Shown: positions 47,801-58,054 of the stretch, in pieces
How the letters are laid out: each line of letters starts with the position of its first letter
How positions within the stretch are numbered: the first letter of the stretch is position 1
Origin: Hymenolepis diminuta
Taxonomy: Eukaryota; Platyhelminthes; Cestoda; Cyclophyllidea; Hymenolepididae
Assembly: GCA_900708905.1 (NCBI GenBank)
Contig: CAADRB010000066.1
Span: 528,709 to 592,708, forward strand
Reading direction: 5' to 3'
Length of the DNA stretch: 64,000 nt
Translations under genes and position numbers: made by a program
The notes under the pieces: model-generated
Seen by the model: only the letters and a program-made list of their open reading frames with translations
Databases searched by the model: none
Told to the model about the DNA's origin: nothing

Positions 47801-50800
47801 GTTGCTTTAGGTGTCAATTATCGCAATTTTTGATAGGAACTCAAAACCTAAGGGTAATGGACTGTAGTACTGATTTTAGGTAATGCTACAAAAAACTCAA
47901 TCACGAAGACAACTGCTAAGGGTCCGAACTCAGATTAGATAGAATCTCTCTAATTCTCCTACTTCTCAGTTATTTTGTATCCACTTCCATTCTTCCATTC
48001 AACTTATTAATCCTTAAGCACATTTACATGTAAAAAAATTAACAGAATAATAAAAATATATGAAAAAAGATAATAAACTAGATTTTGTTGAGAGAAGTGC
48101 TTCACATGAGTTCATCATAATCCAAACTTGTACCAACAGCCCCTATACTCTTCATAATTGCTACTATACTCGTCAGTTTTTTTCTATACCTACTCAAGCG
48201 AATACAATCAATAGTGAAAAAGAATAGAATGAGAAGAAGGTAAACACACAATAGGCAAGGTTCCATCTTAATGAAGATTGAATGGAATTATGATTGGTCA
48301 CATCGAGTGAGGGACAAAAATACATCATATTAGCAATAAAACAATTATTAGAATGACAATGGGCAGGAAACCCTGTTTATTGAGAGTGAGGTGTTAAAAA
48401 GTGATCAGGAAGTGAAATGGCAAAGGAAAAACAACGGAAAGTAGATATATATGACAATGTCACGAGTATTGAGCAATGAAATAAATGCAAAGGATGTCAT
48501 CAAGAGACAAATACAATTCTAATATAACTTCTAGTCGAACTTGAAGAATAGTGTTAAACAAGAAATTTGAGGATTGAAATAACAGTGTGTTAACCTGCAC
48601 ATAAAGATGAGTATATACTATGATTTGAAAACTTACAGATAAACGATAACTATGACTTAAATTCATTTGAAATCATTGTATCGTAAAACCAAATAAATAA
48701 ACAACTGTGTATCATTGACGAATTTGGGCAGTAAATATCTAGAGTACATGCAGTGGGAGTAGTGGAGCTCGCGAATTAGCAAACTACTTAGTCTTGAATT
48801 AACATCATAAAGGTAGAGATGTATTTTCTCCGATAGTAACTACATCAACGACTCTGTCATATAACACAGTAAAAGTATTGGACGCAAGTTAGCCAAGCGA
48901 TGATGTTCTGAAGTTCAGTAACAAGACAAGCTGGGTCTCACTTTCGCAAGTTTTTAATCATGGAAAAACATTTGAATGAAAAAAACAACGAATAAGATCA
49001 ACTATGTTGGCTAAAAATTCTTATCAGATACAACTAACTTGTAAAGAAGACATTTCCAATGCAACCGTTCTTCTAATGTTTAACGCCGCCGGCTATGTGT
49101 TCACATACAGTTATTCCGAGCTCAGGGCTTTCCTCTAAATTGAAGAGAAGTATGACCTTCAGAACCAAACATTACAGGACGAAGCTGGAAAAGAATGTCA
49201 CATTGTAGAAAATTTAATCACAAAGTCTCGCAGATCCCCCTCTACAATATACCAGAATTTGAAAGCTATACATCCTTTTGTCCAATTGGTATATCGGATA
49301 CGATCTTTAAATAAATGAACTTATTATTTAAGTTCAAATATAAATAAGAAATACAAAAGACACTCCTAGTGGAAAGTACTGAATTAGAATTATTTGACTG
49401 AATTTAATACTTTGTCAGGTAATTATGGATATTTCAGACCGGAAGATCTTAACGTATGCCTAGACTAGGAGTGATTAAAGTGGAATGATAAAGTTCAACT
49501 TCGAGGACACTGTTAATTAGGCGTGGGCTACATTAATTAATTATATACAATATATTTTCGTACACAAGTACCCTAATATTATTTTGGTAAAATACTTCAA
49601 GTCTTATGACAAGACGGTTAAAATATTAAGGAAGTTAAATATAAGAGTTCATATTTTAAACATTTAGAGTGGTGTTTATGAAATAGGATACCGTATAATC
49701 TATTTGGATTATATCTTAAGGTCTGACCAATAGGCCTATATAAAACCAGTGGTCTTCGAAGCGGTAGACAAGACAAAGAATGGTCGGCCTGTTTAGCTAG
49801 TTTGTAAACAGACTCGGGAATATGCGGTATTAATTAGGCAGAAAATCCGGTGTTGTTTAGATAATTTTTTAAGAAAAAGAGAACACTCGGTACCGGCTCT
49901 TGCAAACCGACATATTTTGGTGATGCTAATTTACTTGAAGGGAGAACAACGATATCCAAGCCGAAGAGAGTATGCGTGAGAACGGTGTACATTCCATAGA
50001 AGATAGTTCTTTTGAGAGTTGTGACCACAACGCTGGCTACAGCACCCTCCACTGAAGCGTAAAAAAAGAGTACCACAGGGGAGGCCTCTCCACGTTGTGG
50101 GGTCAGAGAAACAATAAAGTCAAAAGGCAAATATGTCTGTTCGCTCGCAGCCAGGAGGTAGAAGAGCGTAGAGAGAAAGATGAGCTACAAAACAAGATGT
50201 AAAACAAGTCATTTACCAAACGGCAATGCGATAATTATTAGTCATTTAATTTGCAGTGCAAGGCCCATAAACAGAAGGGATATAAAGAGTTAGGTTTAGG
50301 GCTTGAAGCCTATGTTTCCAATTTGGTTCAATGTGTATTCTATCTCTACCGATAGATCTATTTTTATTAATTAAGCACGTTACTAGAACTATTTACCTAT
50401 ATATATGTAGCTCTCAATATGGGCTGGATTCATATTAACAGGATAATAAGACGTATTAAACAAATATCAACTTACAAACGAGAAAGAGAAGTTGAGAACG
50501 ACTGATCCACCAGTTAGCAAGAGGGAAGCGGTGCCCATGAATAGCGAGGAGATGAAACTGGCATGCGAACTAAGAATTTGCCAAAGTGGATTTACCACGT
50601 TCATTATTTCGCCTACATTTTCGTGGAAATAGGCCACCAACTAAAAGAAAAAAGGGAGTGCAAATTAAGATAGAAGTATAACTTGAGCAGAATTATGCCG
50701 ACATCTCTAATATATCAGAAATGCTTGGGTATTTAAATACTGATTAACAAAAGTTCTACCAAAGGTAAGTACTTAAAATAGATATATTGATTTTCCATTC

Positions 50801-53800
50801 CTCTTATTAGAATAGATTTGAAACTATTAACCAACAGAGACTCAACTCCGTGTTGTACCGCCGAAAATTATAGAAAAAAACTGCTATTTGTCAACAAAAA
50901 TGTATGAGTAAAATATTTTATAAGCAACCTAAATCATTTCCTTATATTTCTCAGTAATTTCTAGAGTGGCAATGCAAGATTACTCAGAGTTTGCGAAACT
51001 TTCCACAATAAATACCCACGAACTAATTATTAACAAGAAGACAAAGTAATAATAAAGATAACAAAACGAATTGGTCATCGTGAATATTAACAAAATGACT
51101 TCTCGACTTTTTCTTAATTCCATCTTATCTTTCCAGCAGATTAATATTCCAATTCAATTTCATCTGGCATTCCAACATGAAGTAGTTGATTTCCCTGTTC
51201 ACTCAAATAATAGACGTCCCGTCGCAGTTAAAGTAGGTGCTGCTGTGGTGAGCTATTTTACTAATGTTTGTGATAAGCCCATACCAGACTCACCCATGAA
51301 TTTTTTATTACCCTCCTCTACCCTTCACTCATTTACCTACTTACCCTAATCTATCCGGAAAGAGGAGAAAACATCCCTCTTTTAAAGAGTCGAGAAAATT
51401 AAGGTGAGAGGGGTATTTTTTAATTCATTTGTCGATTGTGAGTAGCTACGATAGTTTGTTGGTTTATATTGCCCGCTTGCTCTAATATACTCTGCTGCGT
51501 TTATATTTAAAGTGGAATTAAATTTCTGTATCACATAATCTAATAGGATTTTATGGGCAGTTAATAACATACTTGAGGACAATATGAAAACATCTATACT
51601 TAGCTCAACCTGGCATAATAAGTTCAAATAGAGAATAGTTTTTGAAACTATAGTCACGGTGATTAGTCCTAAGCCCTCTCATCTCTGCTAATCGGATTGA
51701 AGGCAATTTTAAATGCAATTTAGGTGAAGATTAACGTTCCTGAAGTCCGCGATTTATTAGTTTAATTGGATATTGAATTCCAGGACCATTTTTTCTTAAT
51801 TCAAAAAAACAAACTTAAATAACTATAAAAAACCTCTGAATCCGATTTAAAACTTTTGATCGACTAAAAAACTTCTAAATGAACATTACCTTGAACTTGA
51901 GCTCAGGAGAGCAGATCTCAAATGACGTCTTTATTATATAATATGCAGCCAATGTATATTATCTAATCATAATCAAATCAAATTTACAAGATAGTCGAAG
52001 GTTCAATTAGGATAAGTCTTTTCTATCAAATTTAAAGAAATATTTTAAAGTGCATAAGAAATGTTCGGTCTAAAATTTATATGCAATGTAAGACAAAACA
52101 CAAATATCTAAACAGAAGAATACTGTAGAAAACAGTGTTGACAAACGGACAGTCATGGGAAAGGTATTCATGCGTGGCAGAACAGATATCTACAAGATAA
52201 ATATCAAAGTTCTCAAGTAGGCAATTGTGTGATAACGTTAGCCCTCGTGTAAAAAAAACAGGAAAAAGAGAAAAAAAACGAAAAATAAGAGTATGTGGGA
52301 AAAACTTCACAATCTCCCGAAAAATATTTCCTGAGAGACCGACATATTTTAGCCAACTCTCAAGCTCGACAGGCCCCTTGGCGTTAAGAGTAGAAATGGC
52401 ATGAATAGGACTCTATTATTATGGATTTTGAATTTATCAATAATACCGAGCTAATTCCCATTCAGTGGTCACTATGAATAAAAAATTAGCATTTCAACCG
52501 GCAAAGTGGTTAGTTATTAGAAGAACAGCCTTTTATAGAGGTGATTCTAGCTTTTCTTAATGTAGGTTTTCCATTATAAATATTTAACCAAGAGCAGGAA
52601 AATATGGCAGATTAGAGACTGAAAAGATAGCTAATGCTCTCTTCCTAGCGGAAAACTTACCTATTTTAAGTGCAGACTTTATCGTAACAAACGAATTACG
52701 TATTCATATTGGCTAATCGTCATATTCTAGATTTAATTATAAACTCAAGCCCATTAGGAGAAATATCAAAAACACGATTTGCGCACAGGTAGAGTATCCT
52801 GGAGCTGTTATTATGAGAAGCCCGAATTTTGATTCTTTTTGGCCGATCAGAATTAAAAATTGTAGATGACCATTCACATCACTGGGTGTGCACTTATGAG
52901 CACTATTTCGTAGCTCCTGACCTAGCTGCATAGGTGCAGTTAACCACTCAATTTCTCTTTTCCCTACCTACAATGATTAATAAAGCGGAGTAAAAAAATA
53001 GGAAAAAGACTGGCAGTTCGTCTAAAGCTTTAAAGAAAATAAATTGAGACATCTGAAGCCGCCTTGAAATCCCAAAAACGGTTGGTAAAAGACAAGATAA
53101 TCACCGACAAAGTCAAAAACCACCCAAAAAGGTAAATAACAAAGAAAAGAGAGAGACTATTTCATGCTCTGCTTTGTCTACCAATGGAAAATTAAAATGA
53201 AATAGGGTCAGAGATGAAAGGGTGCCGGCAAAGCTCAAATTATAACAAGTCTATTCTATAAAATGAATGAAAAACATCCTAGAAAGGATACTTCAAATCT
53301 ATTAAATGATTGCTGTGCAATCAAAAATATAGATTGATATATATATGATATAAATCAAAATATAGATTAAAGCTAATTGTTTGTCGCGGGGTGATAGCAC
53401 TCTCTATACATTTAGATAGGTGATTATGAATTTCATGATGACATGAATAATTCTCCATCTTGATGTTTGTATTCCAGTTTATCTGGGAATGCCTGGATCT
53501 GAGTGCATAGACAGTAAACATTCACATGGATACACGGTATTACACTGTAAATAGACACGTGTAGGTTGTGGTTCAGAGCAATATTTATGACCGGAACGAC
53601 TACGTACAATTTCCATGCAAGTTTGAGAGCAAATTAAAACAAGCAAATGAATAATAAATGACTGCACAACCGATCTAAATGTATAAATGAACAAGACCAT
53701 TCAGTCTCGTCTGATTATTCCAGTACCAATTTCAGATAAATACACAGTAAAACAGGTTGGTTGGGCTTATTCGCAGAAAACGAGGAAATAGATTAGGTCA

Positions 53801-56800
53801 AGGAGAAGAAAAATACACACTGTAGTTCTGAATCCCATTAAAATAGGGATTGATATACCGTATATCCGTTACAAACAATCTTGAAGCAAAAGTGGTCAAG
53901 TAAAATTCTAACCACTAAAATTCTAAAATATTCGATTAAGCCTTCCAACAGAAAGTGCTCATTACATTTGACTTTAGTAGACGGTAGGTATCCAGGATCC
54001 TCTTATGAGAAACTCGCATTCTATCCTCTCCTGTTGACCAGAATTGGCGAGTCCTGTCACTGGCCACGTAACTGGGTTTGTACCGATAAGCATTGATCTC
54101 GTGACCCCTGACTTGCCCGACTGTCACGCTGAAGTCGTGCCATAAAATACCGCCAACAGCTAGGTTGATTAATTTCAAATCCAGCTAAATCAACTTTTGC
54201 AGACTAAAAGCGAAGAAAATAAGGTAGGTGTGACTATTCCCTTTTCCTAAATTAATTTTCTAAATGATATGACTTTTCGCCGTAATCAAGCATAATGAAA
54301 CCGATCTCCGAAATGTATTTAGAAGAGACATCGTGATTGAAGGATTCGAACGATTATGTTAATATTATTGGTTTTGATATCCTGGATGAAAATCAATTGT
54401 TAAAACTTTTCTTTAAACTTACGTCATGATAGTCAAATCCACCAAGAGAAAAGAACAAGTGAACAATACGCTTTTTCAAAACTCCCAAGGATATATTCTG
54501 CGTAGCATTGTTAAGACTTCCCGCAAGTTCTCCTGTCAATATGAAGCTTGACTTGGCCGCCTGTTGTGGTACAAGAGCTTCAGTACTATTTGACTACAAA
54601 AAGTAGGTGAATCAGAAACAAATTTGTGTTTAGCATAAATTTAGCTCAAATCAACAAACTTCTTGGAAGAACTGCATGCACACTCGTTCCCAGAGCTCTA
54701 GCAGTTGTTCTTCAATATCACTTTTATTTGACAAGTTTCCATGAAATAGCTCATCAACCTAAAAGGAAGAAAATGATATCGTATTTACCTCCAAATACAA
54801 GATAACAAATAGCACACTATTTGGTGATTTATAAATTACTAACTACTGATAACTTGCAAGTAGCATGCTTGTTGTAGTTATAATTAGGTGAGTGGGTGTT
54901 TACAAGGGGAATTGAACTAAGTGAAAGAAAGTATAAAGCGACTTTAAATATTAAGGAAACTAGATAAAAATGCTAAACTTATTAAATGAGAGGCCGGCAC
55001 CTTCGATTTAATGAATGTTCTGCCGAATTGGTGAACATTGCTCACGGCGGAACGAGCGGCTGAGCCCAATTGATCTTTGTCGGGTAGCCAACTACAAAAT
55101 ACGGATTCCATTAACGTAAAATAAACCGAACAGGTACTGCTGACATACAATCAGCAACCGATGTGAGAGGACTTCTGTACATTGCTTTCTCAAGTTCACT
55201 AAAAGTACGACATGAACTGGTGTCTCCTGGTATATTTGTAAAAGAATCAAATCCTTCGAGCCAGTTGATATTAGGAGTACAATCAGTTTGCGTAAGCTTG
55301 GATTCATCAGATAAGAAAGAACGAAGATGAAATCAACTGATTATAGCACGGCAAGTACGTAAAAAATGTGAACAAATACCATATCTTTAATGAATCTTTT
55401 CTGGGTGGTTCGAAGAATATAAGGCAAGACACCTCGTTTATAGGTAGTAGGAGTTCTAATGCGTGTAATTTAAAGTCAGATTCCTTAAACCATAGTTGAT
55501 ATATGGCTTAAATAAATTAAGCCTTCCATAAACTTTTCTTGCGAAGAATTATTCTGCCAATGTAATTTAAAATATCCAGGGCAATCTTAATGATGAAGAT
55601 TTACCTGAAAGCGCCACTCTGAACAGCAGAGTTGATAACACTGGAACTGAGGGAGATCAAGTTCAGAGTTTCGCCATAAATCTGAAACGAAAGAAATTCA
55701 CATTTAGTAAACGAAGATTACTAAGTATATGTGAACTTATAATGGCATATTTGATTTCACAAAACACATTTAAGTTGAGAAAGCCCAATTACAAAGGATC
55801 TAATTTCAGAGACATGCACAGAGAGGGTAAATATGATTATGGCCTTCCCATATTTTAATAGTTTTTTTCCCCCAAAGTAAATTTGACAATAAAATAGAAG
55901 TTCTCTCTCGTTCATTCTATGCTCATTTATATCTGCAGAAGCTACCCACGAATGAAAGATAACTTCATTTAGTCTCGTAATTTCCATTATTTTCGAAGTT
56001 TAGAAAAAACGGACAATTGTGTTGCAATCAATTAGGAGATCTCGAGATAAAGGACAAACTAATGCAAATCACTGCCCAAAGAGACCTTACCGAAAGTTTA
56101 TTGGATAATAAATGGAAGAGCTTGCTTGCTTGCTACAGATGTAAAGAATTGTTCTAATATTCGGAGACACACAATGGGTGTTAGCATTAAAGATGTTGGA
56201 ACCTTTCCCATTTTATATATTTGACGTACTTTTATACAAAATAAGACATCCTGACTAAGCCTATAAGCGTTCTCAATTTCTTCTCAAACGAGTTTTTAGT
56301 GATAAATGTTATCGTAATACTGAATGCTTCCAATCACATTTAAAACTGCTAACAAAAGAAATGGTAATAACTTACTTGAACCATGAGAAAGATAGAGAAG
56401 AGAAGAGTGATGAGAACCATCATACTGATTATCACCAGACTGACTAAGTAGTCCAAGTAATCGTCCACAAAATCGTACAGCTGAAAAGAAGCACCAATAG
56501 CAAATTAGGACTTAACATATGAGATACAACAAAGATAGCGCCCTGTATTAGAATTCGATTCCCATTTAAATCATTTTAAAGATTAATTTTGATTGCCTAA
56601 GAAGATAATGTTCAGTCTCCGGGTTTGGCATATACAGTTGGAGTCAGTGGAAAGGGATTGTATCATTTATCAAAATTCACAATATAATTACCAAGCCAAT
56701 TTAAATAAAGATCGTATACAATGTACGAATTGAACAATAAAAATGTATAGGTTTCAAGTACACTGAGATGAGTTCAGCGAGGCTTTATAGTTACCTTTCA

Positions 56801-58054
56801 TGAATTTGATATTCATTTCCATCTTTTAAATGTAATATTTCATTTTGGAGGTTATATTTATGGAAATATTGTCTCCTCATTCCGTTGAGTATCCTTGAAT
56901 TTGGAATAGTTACATGAAAGTACGCATCCGGGAGCTCAAAAAATAGGATAAAGTGGTTGCATGGCCAATCGCTTCTTTACACACTTGTTGTTCTGTAAGT
57001 ATTTTTCTAACCACTTCAATCCTGTTCTCTAAACAGATGTGCAAAAGTCAAAGGCGAGCTAAGGTTTAAACTGAACAGTTTCACTGTTTTAAATAAGACA
57101 GACGGGACCCCGAAAAATTGAGACTATAATGCCAGGCAGTACTGCTGCCTCCAAATAGAAATAAAACTCTTTGTTCCCCAGACGACATGTAAGTTTTTTT
57201 TTCGGAGACCACTACCTTTTAATAATAGCATTTAACAAACCCTCAGTCCACTTAGCAACTTCATGATTTTGATTGGCTTTAAATAACCAGCGAATTGTCG
57301 AATACTGAGATATATCTGGCTGATTTGGAGATAACTCCTCACAAATAATAACTTCATGACTACTGGACCTATTAGCTCTTTAAAGTCTAGCTCCTTTTAC
57401 TACATTAAACTGTTTCCAAGAGGTATTAGGAAAATCCTCAGAAAGAAGTACAAAGTTACATGACGTTCGATCTTGCAGATCCTTCGCAATGACCGTTTAA
57501 GATGATTCGGTAGTATTAAATTCAGAATAGATTCTTCCTCTTCATTCTCTCCTCTCGTAGAGTTTTCATAGTCTTCGTTAATACGCCTATCCGTGGTCCC
57601 TTTCTCGCTACTTTCATTAAAGACAGCATCATCACTGTCAGCATCAGTTTGTTCAGGAGCAAGCTCACTAGGAGCAGCCGGATGAGTAACATTCTTGATA
57701 TACTCCAGACCCAGTTTAAGGATCCATAACACCATCGGAATAAGTTGCATATAGGAGACGATGAATGCGAGTGCTCCAACTGTGAAAAGCAGTAGAACAA
57801 ATCGAAATATCCAAGTTCGAGTCCAAAATGCGACGGCGAAGTGAACCAAGGCAAGACCAAAAAAACAGGCTCGAACTAGAGCGCTTGAGGAATCATCGGG
57901 GTTTGAAATATTGTTGTCTGAACTACTGCAAACGGGATCTGAACGACAACCGATACTGTCTTCAGTAGGTGCTACGGAAACTCGATTGGGTATATCCTCA
58001 GCACTGCATTGCGGAAGGAGGGAGAGACGGCGAAAAATATCACCGGCTGTCGAT
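29628..58054 (-). CDS. TMEM245: TMEM245 orthologue (AI-2E transporter-related membrane protein), 3' ten exons
   Basis: Joining 57460-58054, 56376-56480, 55605-55681, 55001-55091, 54660-54758, 54423-54593, 50476-50640, 49935-50184, 45894-46068 and 29628-29883 gives one open frame of about 660 residues plus a stop. TMEM245 is a multi-pass membrane protein whose C-terminal half belongs to the AI-2E transporter superfamily; its cellular role is poorly known. Diagnostic matches are VSLTP, FYGMYTVLTHTLFGLDIVV, ILGAIPLMGTYWAVLP, LLPWYFLDTALYTEI, GHPYLTGLSIAGGLYYCGTE and GVFIGPMIL. An Asp/Glu/Ser-rich linker follows the first helices. The vertebrate protein is near 880 residues, so roughly 200 N-terminal residues are missing. 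Intron lengths 5' to 3' are 979, 694, 513, 242, 66, 3782, 291, 3866 and 16,010 bp, all GT-AG. Confidence 0.95.
30912..31180 (+). repeat. Dispersed repeat family 2, copy 3
   Basis: This copy reads CTGCGCACGCTGACTCAGAG, GTCCGCACTGTCTCTATGC, CACAATCCGAATTGTCCTCT, CCCAGTACTGATG and then a CT-rich tail. It parallels the copies at 26065 (inverted) and 28445. It contains an internal near-duplication of the GACTCAGA block at about 30977. Confidence 0.5.
31443..31490 (+). repeat. SINE-like dispersed repeat, fragment F
   Basis: The reverse complement contains GAATGAGAAACTCGTATTCT and CCTCTTCTTGGAC, matching the core of copies C and A. Only the core is recognisable. Confidence 0.35.
31742..31800 (+). 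other. Possible tRNA-like (Pol III) promoter remnant
   Basis: GGGTTAGAATCCACCC at about 31784-31799 resembles a tRNA B box (GGTTCGAATCC). An A-box-like CATAGCGAAACATG lies about 35 bp upstream. No full cloverleaf can be built, so this is at best a decayed SINE or tRNA relic. Confidence 0.25.
33512..33898 (+). repeat. Diverged tandem duplication, two units of about 200 bp
   Basis: Unit 1 (33512-33710) and unit 2 (33720-33898) share ordered blocks. Unit 1 has ACACGTTCACTTCTTTTTAC, GTTTTGGGAAAGTGAAATT, ACATATAAGAAAAGGAGCAA and CAGTTCCGAATTTCGTTATTC. Unit 2 has CCACATTCACCTTTTACAC, GTTTGGAAAGTTAAACTG, ACATATAGAAAAGAATCAAT and CAGAATTCCGTCAACGAATCC. No third unit is clear. It lies inside the last TMEM245 intron. 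Confidence 0.55.
36238..36255 (+). repeat. (CCA)n microsatellite
   Basis: CCACCACCACCACCACAACT lies in a locally GC-richer patch (about 35960-36260) inside the 16-kb intron. No exon was recognised in that patch. Confidence 0.85.
38107..38118 (+). repeat. Poly-C run (12 bp)
   Basis: This is a mononucleotide run in the last TMEM245 intron. Confidence 0.9.
39773..39790 (+). repeat. (CAG)n microsatellite
   Basis: CAGCAGCAGCAGCAGCAA occurs in the last TMEM245 intron, in no supported coding frame. Confidence 0.85.
42247..43290 (+). mobile_element. Old DD34D mariner, decayed, in a TMEM245 intron
   Basis: Transposase remnants run left to right over about 1 kb. The 3' flank after the stop (ATAAATGTTTTTTTGAC, AAATTTTTACTTTAATTC) has the form usual after mariner reading frames. 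Paired terminal repeats were not recognised, so the ends are approximate. An 11-C run at 42553-42563 interrupts the reading frame. The element lies in sense opposite to TMEM245. Confidence 0.72.
42248..43222 (+). pseudogene. Mariner DD34D transposase, frameshifted
   Basis: The recognisable order is DFTLKDKPRVEC (linker between the two helix-turn-helix units), then LNSEQLQVDIDENPTCTIRG and LSKTFNVSHMTIYREVKRLG (second helix-turn-helix). Next come WILYNNFKRxRQWF, LINRKGV, NARPHTSRATKNLVEEFGWE, VVHHPSYSPDLTPTDFHLFR and the C-terminal part EFYEEGIRKL-like, ending GDYVEH. The third Asp in PTDFHLF is kept. The first catalytic motif (GDEKW in relatives) is broken by a stop. Several frameshifts make it inactive. 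It is clearly a different subfamily from the irritans element at 10625. Confidence 0.78.
43616..43936 (+). repeat. Dispersed repeat family 4 (decayed coding character), copy 1
   Basis: This copy aligns with 49015-49320 both as DNA and as broken translation. Here the frame gives YEEIGKAST, YDQSEIKAALWIKEK and, after a shift, SMRLNLKVIHPFV. The other copy gives CKEDISNAT, YSYSELRAFL-stop-IEEK and STIYQNLKAIHPFV. The source family is not recognised. It may be an old retroelement or transposase domain, or a processed pseudogene family. Confidence 0.5.
44390..44600 (+). repeat. Purine-rich low-complexity tract
   Basis: This is a long G/A-rich stretch (AAAGGGGAAGGGAAAAGG and similar) in the last TMEM245 intron. 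Its reverse complement resembles the CT-rich tail of repeat family 2, but the diagnostic head blocks are not clear. Confidence 0.5.
45894..46068 (-). CDS. TMEM245: TMEM245 exon, AI-2E core helices
   Basis: This exon encodes IIATILGAIPLMGTYWAVLP, GVVELWCLHD and LALLLLLLHLLPWYFLDTAL then YTEIK. These match the two helices after the conserved LTHTLFG segment of TMEM245. Acceptor TTTTCAG and donor GTGAGT fit, with phases 1 and 2. The local GC content is much higher than in the introns. Confidence 0.94.
46069..49934 (-). other. TMEM245 intron, 3866 bp
   Basis: This is a GT-AG intron. Apart from the repeat copy at 49015-49320, no element or exon was recognised in it. Confidence 0.85.
49015..49320 (+). 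repeat. Dispersed repeat family 4 (decayed coding character), copy 2
   Basis: This is the better-preserved copy, with a frame open from about 49134 to the TGA near 49317 (IEEKYDLQNQTLQ ... NLKAIHPFVQLVYRIRSLNK). One upstream stop separates it from ELRAFL. See the copy at 43616 for the shared blocks. It lies in a TMEM245 intron on the opposite strand and has no start codon or splice signals of its own that I could support. Confidence 0.5.
49935..50184 (-). CDS. TMEM245: TMEM245 exon with the LTP and THTLFG motifs
   Basis: This exon encodes LIFLSTLFYLLAASEQTYLP, IVSLTPQRGEASP, FYASVEGAVASVV, and TIFYGMYTVLTHTLFGLDIV. It matches the most conserved part of TMEM245: the SLTP loop, an amphipathic helix with a VEGAV motif, and the YG-YT-LTHT-FG helix. 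The donor is GTAAAT and the exon ends in phase 1. Confidence 0.95.
50476..50640 (-). CDS. TMEM245: TMEM245 exon, membrane helix
   Basis: This is a 55-codon phase-0 exon encoding LVAYFHENVGEIMNVVNPLW then QILSSHASFISSLFMGTASL and a helix ending NFSFSF. The LW-S-S-F-TA-L pattern lines up with the segment before the FLTTLFYL helix of vertebrate TMEM245. The donor is GTAAGT. Confidence 0.93.
52792..52951 (-). repeat. SINE-like dispersed repeat, copy B
   Basis: In plus order: GAGTATCCTGGAGCTGTTAT, TATGAGAAGCCCG, GATCAGAATTAAAA, GGGTGTGCACTTATGAGCAC, TAGCTCCTGACCTAGCTGCA and TAGGTGCAGTTAACCACT. The last block is the inverted A-box region of the tRNA-like head. With copy E it defines the head end of the family. 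Confidence 0.6.
53984..54150 (-). repeat. SINE-like dispersed repeat, copy C
   Basis: In plus order: GGTATCCAGGATCCTCTTAT, GAGAAACTCGCATTCTATCC, GTTGACCAGAATTGG, GGGTTTGTACCGATAAGCAT, and GATCTCGTGACCCCTGACTT. The block GATCTCGTGACC in reverse resembles a decayed B box (GGTCACGAGATC). Open frames across this copy are not genes. Confidence 0.6.
54423..54593 (-). CDS. TMEM245: TMEM245 exon, extracellular/lumenal loop
   Basis: This is a 57-codon phase-0 exon (SNSTEALVPQQAAKSSFILT, then GELAGSLNNATQNISLGVLK and a region ending GGFDYHD). It carries NST, NAT and NIS glycosylation sequons, consistent with an exposed loop between helices. The loop is poorly conserved, so the call rests on splice signals (GTAAGT donor, TAG acceptor), frame continuity and position. 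Confidence 0.85.
54660..54758 (-). CDS. TMEM245: TMEM245 exon, LELW segment
   Basis: This is a 33-codon phase-0 exon encoding SNKSDIEEQLLELWERV. It parallels the vertebrate segment with a NNT sequon followed by EKQVLELWDRLY. The donor is the weaker GTTTGT. The intron after it is only 66 bp, the shortest in the gene. Confidence 0.9.
55001..55091 (-). CDS. TMEM245: TMEM245 exon, WLPD segment
   Basis: This exon encodes SWLPDKDQLGSAARSAVSNV then HQFGRTFIKSK. It matches the vertebrate WLPEAQ...ALNSAANNVYQYGREWI segment. It enters in phase 2 and leaves in phase 0, with an unusual but valid donor (GTGCCG). Confidence 0.9.
55605..55681 (-). CDS. TMEM245: TMEM245 exon, lumenal helix
   Basis: This 77-nt exon encodes IYGETLNLISLSSSVINSAV and QSGAF, matching the vertebrate stretch just after the hydrophobic helix (ES..I...SNLIN). 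The donor is GTAAAT and it ends in phase 2. Confidence 0.88.
56376..56480 (-). CDS. TMEM245: TMEM245 exon, transmembrane helix
   Basis: This 35-codon phase-0 exon encodes LYDFVDDYLDYL, then the helix VSLVIISMMVLITLLFSIFL and MVQ. It parallels the vertebrate LWHWLNKK...ISIFIIFLLVIGTLLLALL segment. The donor is GTAAG and the acceptor is CAG. Confidence 0.93.
57460..58054 (-). CDS. TMEM245: TMEM245 exon with two-helix region and acidic linker (most 5' exon found)
   Basis: A 595-nt exon opens at acceptor TTTCTTGCAG (plus 58055-58064) and closes at donor GTAACT. It encodes a Ser/Asp/Cys-rich stretch (SIGCRSDPVCSSSDNNISN) and the helices ACFFGLALVHFAVAFW and FRFVLLLFTVGALAFIVSYM. QLIPMVLWILKLGLEYI follows, then a strongly acidic linker (APEQTDADSDD, ENEEEES), and it ends RRICKIERH. 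The first base completes a codon from an upstream exon, so this is not the first exon. The long frame beyond the donor is intron. Confidence 0.88.

Larger units (their letters stand above)
50641..54422 (-). other. TMEM245 intron, 3782 bp
   Basis: This GT-AG intron contains two SINE-like copies, at 52792-52951 and 53984-54150, only about 1 kb apart. Open frames such as 51071-51349 and 51382-51657 show no domain. Confidence 0.85.
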
